Positions 26,092 to 35,087 of a DNA stretch of 59,647 nt are shown one piece after another. The translations under genes were made by a program, and so were the position numbers. The notes under the pieces are model-generated. The model searched no databases. It had not been told where the DNA came from and saw only the letters and a program-made list of their open reading frames with translations. Position 1 is the first letter of the stretch. Each line of letters opens with the position of its first letter. The stretch comes from LMUY01 sp964246185 (GTDB lineage Bacteria; Pseudomonadota; Alphaproteobacteria; Acetobacterales; Acetobacteraceae), in assembly GCA_964246185.1 (NCBI GenBank), contig CAXTPP010000004.1:1-59647 (forward strand), written 5' to 3'.

Positions 26092-27189
26092 TCAGTCCAT
26101 GACGATCCGCGGTCCGGCCGCCACCGGCGCATCCAGCTTTGCCCAGAGCCGCTGCGCCAGCGCCGCGTAGGCCCGCCCGCCTGGGCTGTCCGGCGCGCCC
26201 GCCGCGATCGGCCGGCCCGCATCGCCGCTTTCCCGGATGTCCAGCAATAACGGAATCTCGCCCAGGAACTCCACGCCCAGCCGCTCGGCCTCGCGCCGCG
26301 CGCCGCCATGGCCGAACAGCTCGGCCCGGTGGCCGCACTCCGGGCAGCAGAAATAGCTCATGTTCTCCACCAGGCCCAGCACCGGAACCTGCGTCTTCTC
26401 GAACATCCGCACGCCCCGCCGCGCATCCGCCAAGGCTACGTCCTGCGGGGTGGACACGATCAACGCGCCAGCCAGCTTGAGCTTCTGCGCCACGGTCAGC
26501 TGCGCATCCCCGGTGCCCGGCGGCATGTCCAGGACCATGATGTCCAGCGCGCCCCACTCCACCTGGCCCAGCAATTGTTGCAGCGCGCCCATTACCATCG
26601 GGCCCCGCCACACCATCGCCTGCTCCGGGTCCACCAGCAGGCCGATGGACATGGCGCGCAGCCCCCAGACCTCCAGCGGCAGCATGCGCTCCCCACGCAG
26701 CTCCGGCTTGCGGTGCACCCCCAGCATCTGCGGCAGGCTCGGCCCGTGGATGTCCGCGTCCAGCAGCCCGACCCGGTGGCCAGCCCGCGCCAGCGCCACG
26801 GCCAGGTTCACCGCCGTCGTGGACTTGCCCACGCCTCCCTTGCCGGACGCCACCGCCACGATGTGCCGCACGTCCTGCAGCAGTCCGGCAGGAGCTGCCG
26901 GCGCCGCGACAGGCTTGGACGAAGCAGGCTGGGATGGCGCGCGATGGGCGGTCAGCACGGAGGACACGTTCAGCACGCCGGGCAACCGCTGCAGCGCCGC
27001 CGTGGCCCGCACGCGCACGCCCTCCATCGCCGGGGCGGAAGCGCGGTCGGCCAGCAGCGCCAGGTGCACCAGGCCGCCGCGGAAGGTCAGGCTGTCGATC
27101 AACCCGGCGGCCACGATATCCTGCCCGGTCGCCGGGTCGGGTATGGCGCGCAACGCCTGCCGCAAGGCGGTCTCGTCGGTTTCGGCCAT
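26092..27189 (-). CDS. mrp: Iron-sulfur cluster carrier protein Mrp/ApbC
   Basis: P-loop ATPase that transfers Fe-S clusters to target proteins. 365 residues: an N-terminal MIP18 (DUF59) domain, a Pro/Ala linker, the deviant Walker A GKGGVGKST at residues 116-124, LLDADIHGPSLPQ, and the cluster-binding CCPECGH. Divergent from hflK across a 132-base spacer. Confidence 0.95.
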   Translation of the reverse strand: MAETDETALRQALRAIPDPATGQDIVAAGLIDSLTFRGGLVHLALLADRASAPAMEGVRVRATAALQRLPGVLNVSSVLTAHRAPSQPASSKPVAAPAAPAGLLQDVRHIVAVASGKGGVGKSTTAVNLAVALARAGHRVGLLDADIHGPSLPQMLGVHRKPELRGERMLPLEVWGLRAMSIGLLVDPEQAMVWRGPMVMGALQQLLGQVEWGALDIMVLDMPPGTGDAQLTVAQKLKLAGALIVSTPQDVALADARRGVRMFEKTQVPVLGLVENMSYFCCPECGHRAELFGHGGARREAERLGVEFLGEIPLLLDIRESGDAGRPIAAGAPDSPGGRAYAALAQRLWAKLDAPVAAGPRIVMD

Positions 27190-27321
27190 GCGCTTGCAAA
27201 CCCCCGTGGCATCATCAATATGACGGCTCAGCCAGATCGGACCTGGCCGCGCCAGATATGGCGTTTGGGCATCGTGATGCCAACGCCACGAAAGCCAACC
27301 CTGCTAGGAGCGCGGCAGCCC

Positions 27322-28566
27322 ATGCCTTCGAACAACAATGGCAACGAGCCGACGCCAGGGCCTTGGGGCACGCCCGGCGGACGCCCCGGAGATGGCAAGC
27401 GCACGCCGCCGAAAGGCGAGAACCGTGGGCCCTGGGGCGGCAACGGACCGAACACCGGCCTGCCTGACCTGGACCAGCTGATCGCCCGCGTCAACAACGG
27501 GTTGCGCGGCATCCTGCCTCCAGGCAACGGGTTTCGCCCTGGCCTGCCGTCACGCTTCCCCCGCTCCGGCGGCCGCGGGCTGCTGCTGCTGGCGTTGCTG
27601 GCGGTGGCCATCTGGCTCGCCACCGGGTTCTATCGGGTGCAGCCGGACGAGCAAGGCGTGGTGCTGCGCTTCGGCGCCTTCAACCGCACGGCGCTGCCTG
27701 GCCTGAACTACCACATCCCTTGGCCGGTCGAGGCGGCGATCACCCCGTCGGTGACCCGCATCAACCGGGTAGAGGTCGGGTTCTCGCCCCGCCAGTCGGT
27801 CAGTTCGCAGCGCATGACATCGCGCGGCCTGGTGAATGACGGCGCACCGGATGGGGCGCAGAGCATTCCCGCCGAGAGCCTGATGCTGACCGGCGACGAG
27901 AACATCATCGACATCGACTTCGCCGTGTTCTGGAAGATCCGCGACGCCGGCGACTACCTATTCAATACGCGCGATCCGGACGATACCGTCAAGCAGGTGG
28001 CGGAGAGCGAAATGCGGGAGGTGATCGGGCGCACCCCTATCCAGCCGGCGTTGACCGAGGCGCGCGCGCAGATCGAGACCGACGTGCGTTCGGGCATGCA
28101 GGCGGTGCTGGACCAATACAGGTCGGGCGTGGAGATCACCCAGGTTCAGTTGCAGAAGGTGGACCCGCCGGCCGACGTGATCGAGAGCTTCCGCGACGTG
28201 CAGCGTGCCAACACGGATGCCGAAACCGCCCGCAACCAGGCTGAAAGCTATCGCAACGACATCGTGCCTCGCGCCCGTGGCGACGCGGCCCGCCTGGTGG
28301 CCGAGGCCGACGGCTCGCGGCAGGCCAGCGTGGCGGAGGCTGGTGGCCAGGCGCAACGCTTCGGCAGCATCTATGCGGCCTACAAGGCGGCCAAGGATGT
28401 GACGCTGCGCCGGCTCTACATCGAGACCATGCAGGCGCTGGTGTCCCGCACGCCCACGACCGTGCTGGACTCTGGGGTGAAGACGCCGTTGCCGCTGCTG
28501 AACCTGGGCGAGCCGTTAGCTGCCAGTGCGCCGGTTCCGCCGCCCGCCCCGGTGCCGGCGCAATGA
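27322..28566 (+). CDS. hflK: FtsH protease activity modulator HflK
   Basis: SPFH protein that forms a large periplasmic cage with HflC around FtsH. 414 residues: a Gly/Pro/Asn-rich cytosolic start, one transmembrane helix at about residues 86-103 (GLLLLALLAVAIWLATGF), the SPFH/Band-7 domain (ENIIDIDFAVFWKI) and a coiled coil rich in Arg/Glu. ATG 27322 has GGAG upstream; an in-frame ATG at 27279 would add 14 residues. It overlaps hflC by ATGA. Confidence 0.93.
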   Translation: MPSNNNGNEPTPGPWGTPGGRPGDGKRTPPKGENRGPWGGNGPNTGLPDLDQLIARVNNGLRGILPPGNGFRPGLPSRFPRSGGRGLLLLALLAVAIWLATGFYRVQPDEQGVVLRFGAFNRTALPGLNYHIPWPVEAAITPSVTRINRVEVGFSPRQSVSSQRMTSRGLVNDGAPDGAQSIPAESLMLTGDENIIDIDFAVFWKIRDAGDYLFNTRDPDDTVKQVAESEMREVIGRTPIQPALTEARAQIETDVRSGMQAVLDQYRSGVEITQVQLQKVDPPADVIESFRDVQRANTDAETARNQAESYRNDIVPRARGDAARLVAEADGSRQASVAEAGGQAQRFGSIYAAYKAAKDVTLRRLYIETMQALVSRTPTTVLDSGVKTPLPLLNLGEPLAASAPVPPPAPVPAQ

Positions 28567-29444
28567 TGCGCAACTCAGCCCTGGTGACCGGCATTGCCTT
28601 GCTGGTCATCCTGCTCGCGGCGGCCTCGGCGCTGTTCACCGTAGGGCAGACCGAGCAGGTGCTGATCACCCAGTTTGGCCAGCCTATCCGGGTGATCGCG
28701 ACGCCGGGCCTGCACGTCAAGGTTCCATTCATTCAAACAGTGATCAGCTTCGACCGTCGCTTGTTGGACTACTCCACGCCTGGTGAGGAGGTAATTCTCA
28801 GCGACCAGCGACGGTTGATCGTGGACAGCTTTACCCGCTTCCACATCACCGATCCGCTGCAATACTACCAAGCTGTCGGTGCGCAGGAGGACGCCATCCG
28901 CGCCCGGCTGAACTCTGTCGTCACCTCTGCGCTGCGCCGGGTGCTGGGCAACGAGACGCTGCTTGCTGTGCTGTCTGCCAACCGCGGCCGCATCATGGGA
29001 CTGATCCGCAATGAGGTGAACACGGAGATGGCCGGATTCGGGGTGGCGATCGAGGATGTCCGCATCCGCCGTGCCGACTTGCCGGAGGGCAACACCCAGG
29101 CGATCCTGTCACGCATGAAATCCGAGCGGCAGCGCGTGGCGAGCCAGGCCCGTGCCGAGGGCGCCGAGGCGAGCGCCAAAATTCGGGCCGACGCTGAACG
29201 GGACCGCACTGTCCTGTTGGCCGACGCCCGTGCCACCGCCGACAAGCTACGGGGCCAAGGCGAGGCTACCGCCATCTCCACCTATGCCGCTGCATTCAAC
29301 CAGGACCCGCAGTTCTTCACCATATACCGTACCCTGCAAGCCTACCGGGAGGGCTTCGCCGGAGGGCAGTCACGCATCGTGATGTCCACTGACGACGATT
29401 TCTTCAAGCTGTTGCGGCAGGAGCCAGCTACTCCGCCTCCATGA
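28563..29444 (+). CDS. hflC: Protease modulator HflC
   Basis: Partner of HflK. 293 residues with an N-terminal transmembrane helix (about 8-26), FTVGQTEQVLITQFGQPIRV leading into the SPFH domain, the conserved FDRRLLDY and DQRRLIVDSFTRFHI segments and a C-terminal coiled coil (SERQRVASQARAEG). The start shares ATGA with the hflK stop. A 99-base spacer separates it from the Do-type protease. Confidence 0.94.
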   Translation: MMRNSALVTGIALLVILLAAASALFTVGQTEQVLITQFGQPIRVIATPGLHVKVPFIQTVISFDRRLLDYSTPGEEVILSDQRRLIVDSFTRFHITDPLQYYQAVGAQEDAIRARLNSVVTSALRRVLGNETLLAVLSANRGRIMGLIRNEVNTEMAGFGVAIEDVRIRRADLPEGNTQAILSRMKSERQRVASQARAEGAEASAKIRADAERDRTVLLADARATADKLRGQGEATAISTYAAAFNQDPQFFTIYRTLQAYREGFAGGQSRIVMSTDDDFFKLLRQEPATPPP

Positions 29445-29543
29445 CACCGCTTCCCAAATAGGGGGAGGCGTCCCAAGTCTAGTCTTGCCGCGCACCGGCC
29501 TGCGTGAGCATCATCGTTTGACCGACCGAGGGGTTCGACACTC

Positions 29544-31118
29544 ATGCGTCTGCTGTCCCTGCGCGCTGCGGCGCTCGCTACGGCTCTCACGCCCATCGTC
29601 ATCCCGGCGGCGCTGACCGTTCCACTCGTCGTTCCCCTGACGGCAAGCGCTCGTAGCGCCCCTGACAGCTTCGCCGATCTGGCGGCTGCCCTGGCGCCCG
29701 CGGTGGTCAACATCTCCTCGCAGCAAGCGGTCCAGGCAAAGGCTGACCGCCCCGGCGGTCCAGAGGAGCAGCAGTTCCCGCAGGGCTCTCCCTTCGAGCA
29801 GTTCTTCAAAGATTTCATGGAGCGCCATGGCGGCCCGGGTGGCGGGCCTGGTGGCGGCCCAGGCAACAACGGCCAGAACCGTGGCGACAGTGGCGGCGAC
29901 GACTCGCCGCGCCGGGGTGTGGCGCTCGGGTCAGGTTTCATAATTGATCCGGCAGGATACATCGTCACCAACAACCACGTCATCGAAGGCGCCGACGAGA
30001 TCACCGTCAACTTGCACGATGGCACCTCGCTGAAGGCCAAGCTGATCGGTCACGACGACCGCACCGACGTGGCGTTGCTGAAGGTGGAAAGCCCAGCCCC
30101 ACTGCCAGCCGTGCCCTTTGCCGACAGCGATGCAGCCCGCGTCGGCGACTGGGTGCTGGCCATCGGCAACCCATTCGGCCTTGGCGGCTCCGTCACGGCC
30201 GGCATCGTCAGCGCCCGTGGCCGGGACATCCGCCAGGGGCCATATGACGATTTCATCCAGACGGATGCAGCGATCAACCGCGGCAACTCCGGCGGGCCGC
30301 TGTTCAACATGAACGGCGAAGTCATCGGTATCAACACTGCCATCTACTCGCCTTCCGGCGGGTCCATAGGCATCGGCTTCTCCATTCCCTCCAACATGGC
30401 CAAGCAGGTCGTGGCCCAGCTGAAAGATTTCGGCAGGGCCAAGCGCGGCTGGCTGGGCGTGCAAATCCAGCAGGTCACGCCCGACATCGCCGATGGCCTT
30501 GGGCTGCATCCGGCTCGCGGCGCCATGGTCGCAAGCATCACCGACGATGGCCCAGCGGCCAAATCGCAGATCCATGGCGGAGACGTGATCCTCAAGTTCA
30601 ACGGTTCCGACGTGAAGGACCTGCACGCCCTGCCCCGCCTGGTGGCCGAAACGGAAATTGGCAAACAGGTGCCTGTCGTGCTCTGGCGGGATGGCAAGGA
30701 GGTGACGGTGCAAGCCTCTATCGCCGAGTTGCCTGACGAGGTCCAGCAAGCGAGCGCCACGCAACAGGCGGCACCCGCTCCCAAGCCGGGCAATTCCGCA
30801 ATGGCGATCACCGGGCTCGGCATGAAAATGGCCCCACTCTCGGATGATCTGCGCGCCAAATACAACCTTGCGGGCGACCAAAAGGGCGTTGTCGTGACTG
30901 AGGTCGCCAACAACGGACCGGCGGCTGGTCGCGGCGTCAAGCCGGGCGATGTCGTGACGGAAGTCCAGCAGGAAGCCGTGTCCAGCCCGCAGGATGTGCA
31001 GGAGCGGGTAATTAAGTATCGAGGCATGAACCGCAAGACAGTGCTGATGCTCGTGCAGAACAGCGACGGCCTACGCTGGGTCCCGTTGCCACTGGCGAAT
31101 GAGAAACCGGGCGGCTGA
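29544..31118 (+). CDS. Do-type periplasmic serine protease (DegP/MucD-like)
   Basis: Envelope quality-control protease. 524 residues: signal peptide to about residue 36, a flexible Gly-rich insert (about 97-120), a trypsin-like domain with catalytic H145 (TNNHVIEG), D175 (DDRTDVALLK) and S249 (RGNSGGPL), then two PDZ domains (RGWLGVQIQQ; GVVVTEVANNGPAAGRGVKPGD). The hflK-hflC-degP order is common in alphaproteobacteria and links the two proteolytic systems. GAGGGG lies upstream of the ATG. Confidence 0.93.
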   Translation: MRLLSLRAAALATALTPIVIPAALTVPLVVPLTASARSAPDSFADLAAALAPAVVNISSQQAVQAKADRPGGPEEQQFPQGSPFEQFFKDFMERHGGPGGGPGGGPGNNGQNRGDSGGDDSPRRGVALGSGFIIDPAGYIVTNNHVIEGADEITVNLHDGTSLKAKLIGHDDRTDVALLKVESPAPLPAVPFADSDAARVGDWVLAIGNPFGLGGSVTAGIVSARGRDIRQGPYDDFIQTDAAINRGNSGGPLFNMNGEVIGINTAIYSPSGGSIGIGFSIPSNMAKQVVAQLKDFGRAKRGWLGVQIQQVTPDIADGLGLHPARGAMVASITDDGPAAKSQIHGGDVILKFNGSDVKDLHALPRLVAETEIGKQVPVVLWRDGKEVTVQASIAELPDEVQQASATQQAAPAPKPGNSAMAITGLGMKMAPLSDDLRAKYNLAGDQKGVVVTEVANNGPAAGRGVKPGDVVTEVQQEAVSSPQDVQERVIKYRGMNRKTVLMLVQNSDGLRWVPLPLANEKPGG

Positions 31119-31133
31119 CCGAACCGACCGTTG

Positions 31134-32060
31134 TCAGGCTTCCTCGGCGGACGTTGCGTCGGGGTCGCCTGAGCGCATCGCGCTGAGCCGCCGTTTCATG
31201 CTGGCAATCCGCTTCTGGTGGGCGATGCCGCGCTGCATGGCGACCCCGACGGCGAGAATGTCCACCAGCACCAGCGCAGCCAGGCGCGAGGTGATTGGCG
31301 TGTAGATGTCTGTATTTTCGAGCGTTTCTACGATCAGCAGCAGGTCGCACAACTGGCTCATCCGCCCAGCACGGCCGGAGATGCCGATCACAGTGGCGCC
31401 CATCTCACGCGCCGCGCGGATCACGTCCAGGACAGCGGTTGTTCGCCCGGTGTTGGAGATCGCCACGGCCACATCGCCCGGTTGCATCATGGACGCTGCG
31501 ATGAACTGCTGGTGGGAGTCGGTATGGACCAGGCATGGCACCCCGAATAGCGGGAACTTCTGCTGGGCGTCGGCGGCGACGATCCAGGACGCTCCGAAAC
31601 CAAAGAACTCGATGCGCTTGGCTGCCGTCAGCAGGCCGATTGCCTTGCCGAGCGCTTCGTGATCGAGCTGGCTGCGCGCCCAGTCCAGGCTGGTCATGGT
31701 GTAGTCGAAAACCTTGTCGGCCAGTGCCTGCGGAGTGTCGGCGGCCTCAAGCACCGACTGCGTGGCCGGCATTCCAAGCGCCACGCTGTGGGCAAGCTTC
31801 AGCTTGAAGTCCTGGAAGCCATCGAAGCCAAGGGCGGCGCAGAACCGCATCACCGTCGGCTCGCTTACCTTGGCGTGCCGAGCGGTTTCCGCCACGGTGG
31901 CCCGCAGCGCGGCTTGCGGGTCCAACAAGATGTGCTCGGCCACCCGCCGGTCCGATTTCCTGAGATTTGGCAGACGCACAAGGATCAGTTCCAGCACGTT
32001 GCGTCCCGGAATCATCGTGTGTTCCGAAGTTATTGCGCGGTCTGCGCGTCCGTCGTTCAT
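31134..32060 (-). CDS. RpiR/HexR-like transcriptional regulator
   Basis: 308 residues. N-terminal HTH_6 domain (RKSDRRVAEHILLDPQAALR, HAKVSEPTVMRFCAALGF, residues about 33-80) and a C-terminal SIS sugar-phosphate-binding domain (FGFGASWIVAADAQQKF, AVAISNTGRTTAVLDV). KVSEPTVMRFC...GFxDFKLKLA is especially HexR-like, the regulator that senses 2-keto-3-deoxy-6-phosphogluconate. It probably controls the carbohydrate operons at 32-42 kb, where HexR-type operator matches occur. Convergent with the protease gene. Confidence 0.85.
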   Translation of the reverse strand: MNDGRADRAITSEHTMIPGRNVLELILVRLPNLRKSDRRVAEHILLDPQAALRATVAETARHAKVSEPTVMRFCAALGFDGFQDFKLKLAHSVALGMPATQSVLEAADTPQALADKVFDYTMTSLDWARSQLDHEALGKAIGLLTAAKRIEFFGFGASWIVAADAQQKFPLFGVPCLVHTDSHQQFIAASMMQPGDVAVAISNTGRTTAVLDVIRAAREMGATVIGISGRAGRMSQLCDLLLIVETLENTDIYTPITSRLAALVLVDILAVGVAMQRGIAHQKRIASMKRRLSAMRSGDPDATSAEEA

Positions 32061-32114
32061 GCCGTCCCGCTCCTGGACTCATACCAACGGCCCTTGAGGG
32101 TGACCGTCAAGCAA

Positions 32115-32304
32115 GGCCAGAGGCTCTATCTCTGGACGCCGCCAAAGGCAGGGCCTTTGGAATCCATTTATATAAACGGTTTCCATAAGCCTCAGGCCTT
32201 TGGCGGGTCTGGGCGGAGTGGCCTCAAGGTTCCGATTGCCTCCTTCAGGCAATCGGAAGGGCCACGCAGGGGGAGCCCAGCCTTGCTCTGCGATAAGTCA
32301 GTGT
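32115..32304 (+). repeat. Dispersed hairpin repeat, copy B
   Basis: Homologous to copy A at 7.3 kb. CCAGAG/CTCTGG hairpin near 32115-32133, then CCGATTGCC (32232-32240) pairing perfectly with GGCAATCGG (32248-32256) around the loop TCCTTCA. Against copy A one C-G pair of this stem is a T-A pair, preserving the fold. The right half lies inside the 3' end of the UlaG-like gene. Edges are approximate. Confidence 0.8.
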
Positions 32305-33172
32305 TCGAGGCTGTCGGTGTCAATTGGAACAGGCGTCGGGTGTCGGGTCGCAAAAGTCTAGGACGCCGGGTGCGCCTTGCGGCGGCGTCGATCTCCGCCG
32401 GGTCGGCGGTGTTGAACGCGAACAAGCCGAAATGGTGCGGGATCAGCGTCGCAACCCCGGCTGCGCGACACAGGTCGATGGCTTCGTCCAAGGTGAAATT
32501 ACCGGGAATGCCATTGGCCGCGCGCCCGGCATCCCGCCCGTTCACCGGCAGCAGCGCCACTTCCGGCAACAGGGCGCGCACCGCTTCGGCAAGCCCCTCG
32601 TAGGGCACGCAATCGCCGCTGTGATAGAGCCGCAGGCCGTGCACGGACACGACGTAGCCCAGGAAATGATGCCGGCCGTCCCGGTCCTGCTCGAAATGCT
32701 CGTGCGCGGCGGCTAGTGGATCGAGCACCAGGTCGAGGTCGGGCAAGGGCTGCAGCCGCAACCCGGCCTCAGCCTGCATGAGCCGGCCGGCTGGCAGCCC
32801 CATCCTCTCTGCGAAGGCTGCTTCCACCGCAGGAACCACGAAGCGGCATCTAGGATGGAGCTTTGCCAAGATAGGTAGCGTGCCAGGGTCCATGTGGTCG
32901 CCATGCCGGTGCGTGCAGATGACAAGATCGACTCGCGGCAAGGCATCGGCCTTGATCGGCGCGGGCATCATGCGCGTGTGCGGGAAGCGTGCGCCGCGGT
33001 ACTTCGACGCCAGGTGGTCCGAAAGGTAGGGATCAATGAGCACGACCTGCCCGCCAACCCGCAACAGGAAGCCGGCCTGCCCAAGCCACGCCAATTCCAT
33101 GTCAGCGGCGTCAGGTTGCGCCAGCAGTCCCGCGAGGCCACCTGCCGGCAGCCGGACCTGCTTTATCTTCAT
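32192..33172 (-). CDS. MBL-fold metallo-hydrolase (UlaG-like lactonase family)
   Basis: 326 residues. The metallo-beta-lactamase motif THRHGDHMD (H88, H90, D92, H93) and later LYHSGDCVPYEGL, LPVNGRD and IPHHFGLFAFN match UlaG, the L-ascorbate-6-phosphate lactonase. A lactone or sugar-acid substrate fits the surrounding genes. The final 37 or so residues (after TPTAS) are encoded by the dispersed repeat B and are not expected in the family. It begins with an ATGA overlap on the dehydrogenase stop. Confidence 0.82.
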   Translation of the reverse strand: MKIKQVRLPAGGLAGLLAQPDAADMELAWLGQAGFLLRVGGQVVLIDPYLSDHLASKYRGARFPHTRMMPAPIKADALPRVDLVICTHRHGDHMDPGTLPILAKLHPRCRFVVPAVEAAFAERMGLPAGRLMQAEAGLRLQPLPDLDLVLDPLAAAHEHFEQDRDGRHHFLGYVVSVHGLRLYHSGDCVPYEGLAEAVRALLPEVALLPVNGRDAGRAANGIPGNFTLDEAIDLCRAAGVATLIPHHFGLFAFNTADPAEIDAAARRTRRPRLLRPDTRRLFQLTPTASNTDLSQSKAGLPLRGPSDCLKEAIGTLRPLRPDPPKA

Positions 33173-34122
33173 CTACCAGGCTGGGCCGGTCTGGGATGGG
33201 GGGCCAGCGCTCCAAGCAGGTTCTCGACCGCCGCGGCGGTCGCCCGGCGCACGCTTTCCGACGTCAGGCCGCCGATGTGCGGGGTGGCGATCACCCGGGG
33301 GTGCGCCAGCAGCGGCGAAGGCTCCGGTGGCTCGGCAGCGAACACGTCGGTCGCGTATGCGCACACGTGGCCGGTTTCGAGCGCGGCAAGCATCGCGCCC
33401 TCGTCGACCAGCCCGGCGCGCGCAGTGTTGACGACATGGCAGCCGGGGTGAAGGCGTTCGATCGCCGCCGCGTCGAGCACTGGGCGGCGATCCAGTGGCA
33501 TCGGACAGTGCAGCGACAGCAACTCCGCCTCCGCCAGCACCTCCGCGAAAGGCAACCAGGCAAAATCGCCGGGTGGCGCGAAGCTCGCATCCGGATAGGG
33601 GTCGAATACGCGGACACGAGCATCGAGCGCCAGCGCGAAACGTGCCACCAGCCGGCCTATGGCGCCGCAGCCGATCAGCCCGACCGTCCGGCTCTCGATC
33701 TCGAGTCCGGGCCGCCGCTGCCATGACCCGGCCTTGAGCGCGGCGCTCTGCTCGGGCACGTGGCGTAACGAGGCCAGCAGCAGGCCTATCGCCAGTTCCG
33801 CCACGCCCCGCGCATTGGCCCCGCCGGCCCGCAGCACCTGGATGCCGAGACGCTCGGCCGTCTCCATCGGCAGGTTGTCCGCGCCAGCGCCGTTACGGCT
33901 GATCGCGCGCAGCCCGGGCGCTGCCTCCAGCACTTGGGGACTAACCGGTTCCACCCCGGCGAGCCATCCGATGCAACCGGGCAGGAGGTCCAGCAGCGCG
34001 GCCTCGCCGGGCGTCTCGCCGGGCCGGCTGAACACGAGTTCGTAGCCGTGGTCCACCAGGCGCTGCAACGCCGGGTCCGGATCGCGGGTCAGCGAGCGCG
34101 GCGTGATGAGGATGCGGTTCAT
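33169..34122 (-). CDS. D-2-hydroxyacid dehydrogenase (NAD-dependent)
   Basis: 317 residues of the D-3-phosphoglycerate dehydrogenase-like superfamily. Substrate-side RNGAGADNLP, Rossmann motif GCGAIG at residues 151-156, VNTARAGLVDEGAML (catalytic Arg), DVFAAEPPEPSPLL (Glu) and ATPHIGG (His). It probably reduces or oxidises a 2-keto/2-hydroxy acid from sugar breakdown. Overlaps both neighbours by ATGA, so the operon is translationally coupled. Confidence 0.88.
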   Translation of the reverse strand: MNRILITPRSLTRDPDPALQRLVDHGYELVFSRPGETPGEAALLDLLPGCIGWLAGVEPVSPQVLEAAPGLRAISRNGAGADNLPMETAERLGIQVLRAGGANARGVAELAIGLLLASLRHVPEQSAALKAGSWQRRPGLEIESRTVGLIGCGAIGRLVARFALALDARVRVFDPYPDASFAPPGDFAWLPFAEVLAEAELLSLHCPMPLDRRPVLDAAAIERLHPGCHVVNTARAGLVDEGAMLAALETGHVCAYATDVFAAEPPEPSPLLAHPRVIATPHIGGLTSESVRRATAAAVENLLGALAPHPRPAQPGR

Positions 34123-35087
34123 GCGGCATCCGCTCGGATGCGGGGCGGCCCGCCGGCCAAGGAGGACAGCGCCTCGAACGCCGGGCCTGCGGACGCGATC
34201 TCGACCGCGAACACCTCCGCGATCACCTGGGTCCAGCCGTGCAGGAAGTAGTTCCAGCCATCGAAGGTGGCCAGGCCGGATTGTTCCGCCTGGGCCTCGG
34301 CCCGGTCGAGGAAGAGCAGGTTGCCGCGGTAGTTCAGCTCCCACGCGATGCTGCCTTGGGGAAAACAGGCATCGGCCCCAAGCGGCGAGCCAGGCAGGTC
34401 CTTGCCAAGCCCGGTCGCGTTCACGATAAGCGACCGCTCCGCAAGCGAGTGCAGGATGGCGTCGTTCCGCCCGGCCGAGGCCGCAAGGACGTACTCGACC
34501 GCGATGTCGCTGCCGAGGCCGGCATGGAAGCCGCGCAGCTTGTTTAGGCGCCCGGCATCCACGTCCGACACCACGATGCGGCGCGGATGGCCAGCGGCGT
34601 GCCCTGGCTGCATAAGGTTCCAGGTGATGGCCGTCGCCGCGCCGCCAGCGCCCATCAGGAACGCGTCGCCGCTGGACCGCTGCCAGTGCCCTTCCGGCAT
34701 GATGGCATCGAGCGCCAGCCGAGCCGAGATCGGGTCCTTGGCGTGGCCAATCAGCTTGCCGTGGCGCTTGGACAGGCAGCTCACCTCCCGGAGCGCCACG
34801 GCGTGGCTGTCCAGCTCATCGACCAGGTCGCTCGCCGCATGCAGCAGGTCGATCTTGTGCGCCGTCACCAGCGCGCCCAGCGAGTGCGGGTCGTCGCGGA
34901 TGAACGACACCGCTTCCCGGTAGGCGGCATCCGGCGCGTGCAACGGCAGGTCGATGCCGTTGATGGCGCAGGCGCCCAGGCCGAGCGCGTCGGCCCAGCG
35001 CGGGAACACCGTCATGATCGACGACTGCGCCGTGGACACGCCGATGAAATGGATCGTGGGCACGGCGGCGGGAGCGAACCTGGCCAT
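34119..35087 (-). CDS. Shikimate-dehydrogenase-like oxidoreductase
   Basis: 322 residues. N-terminal shikimate-binding-like domain (VSTAQSSIMTVFPRW in place of the usual GxPxxxSxSP, and ALVTAHKIDLL with the catalytic-type Lys) and a Rossmann domain (AFLMGAGGAATAITWNL, IVNATGLGK). Differences in the substrate loop and its place in a sugar operon suggest that it acts on a sugar-derived polyol or acid, not in aromatic biosynthesis. ATG 35087 overlaps the aldolase stop. Confidence 0.75.
   Translation of the reverse strand: MARFAPAAVPTIHFIGVSTAQSSIMTVFPRWADALGLGACAINGIDLPLHAPDAAYREAVSFIRDDPHSLGALVTAHKIDLLHAASDLVDELDSHAVALREVSCLSKRHGKLIGHAKDPISARLALDAIMPEGHWQRSSGDAFLMGAGGAATAITWNLMQPGHAAGHPRRIVVSDVDAGRLNKLRGFHAGLGSDIAVEYVLAASAGRNDAILHSLAERSLIVNATGLGKDLPGSPLGADACFPQGSIAWELNYRGNLLFLDRAEAQAEQSGLATFDGWNYFLHGWTQVIAEVFAVEIASAGPAFEALSSLAGGPPRIRADAA

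Noticed and set aside
27279..27321. Earlier ATG for hflK adding 14 residues
   Set aside because: No SD is visible before it, whereas ATG 27322 has a GGAG and matches the usual low-complexity N-terminus.
31659..32603. Long plus-strand open frame opposite the RpiR and UlaG-like genes
   Set aside because: It runs antisense to two well-supported genes and through repeat B, and shows no family motifs.
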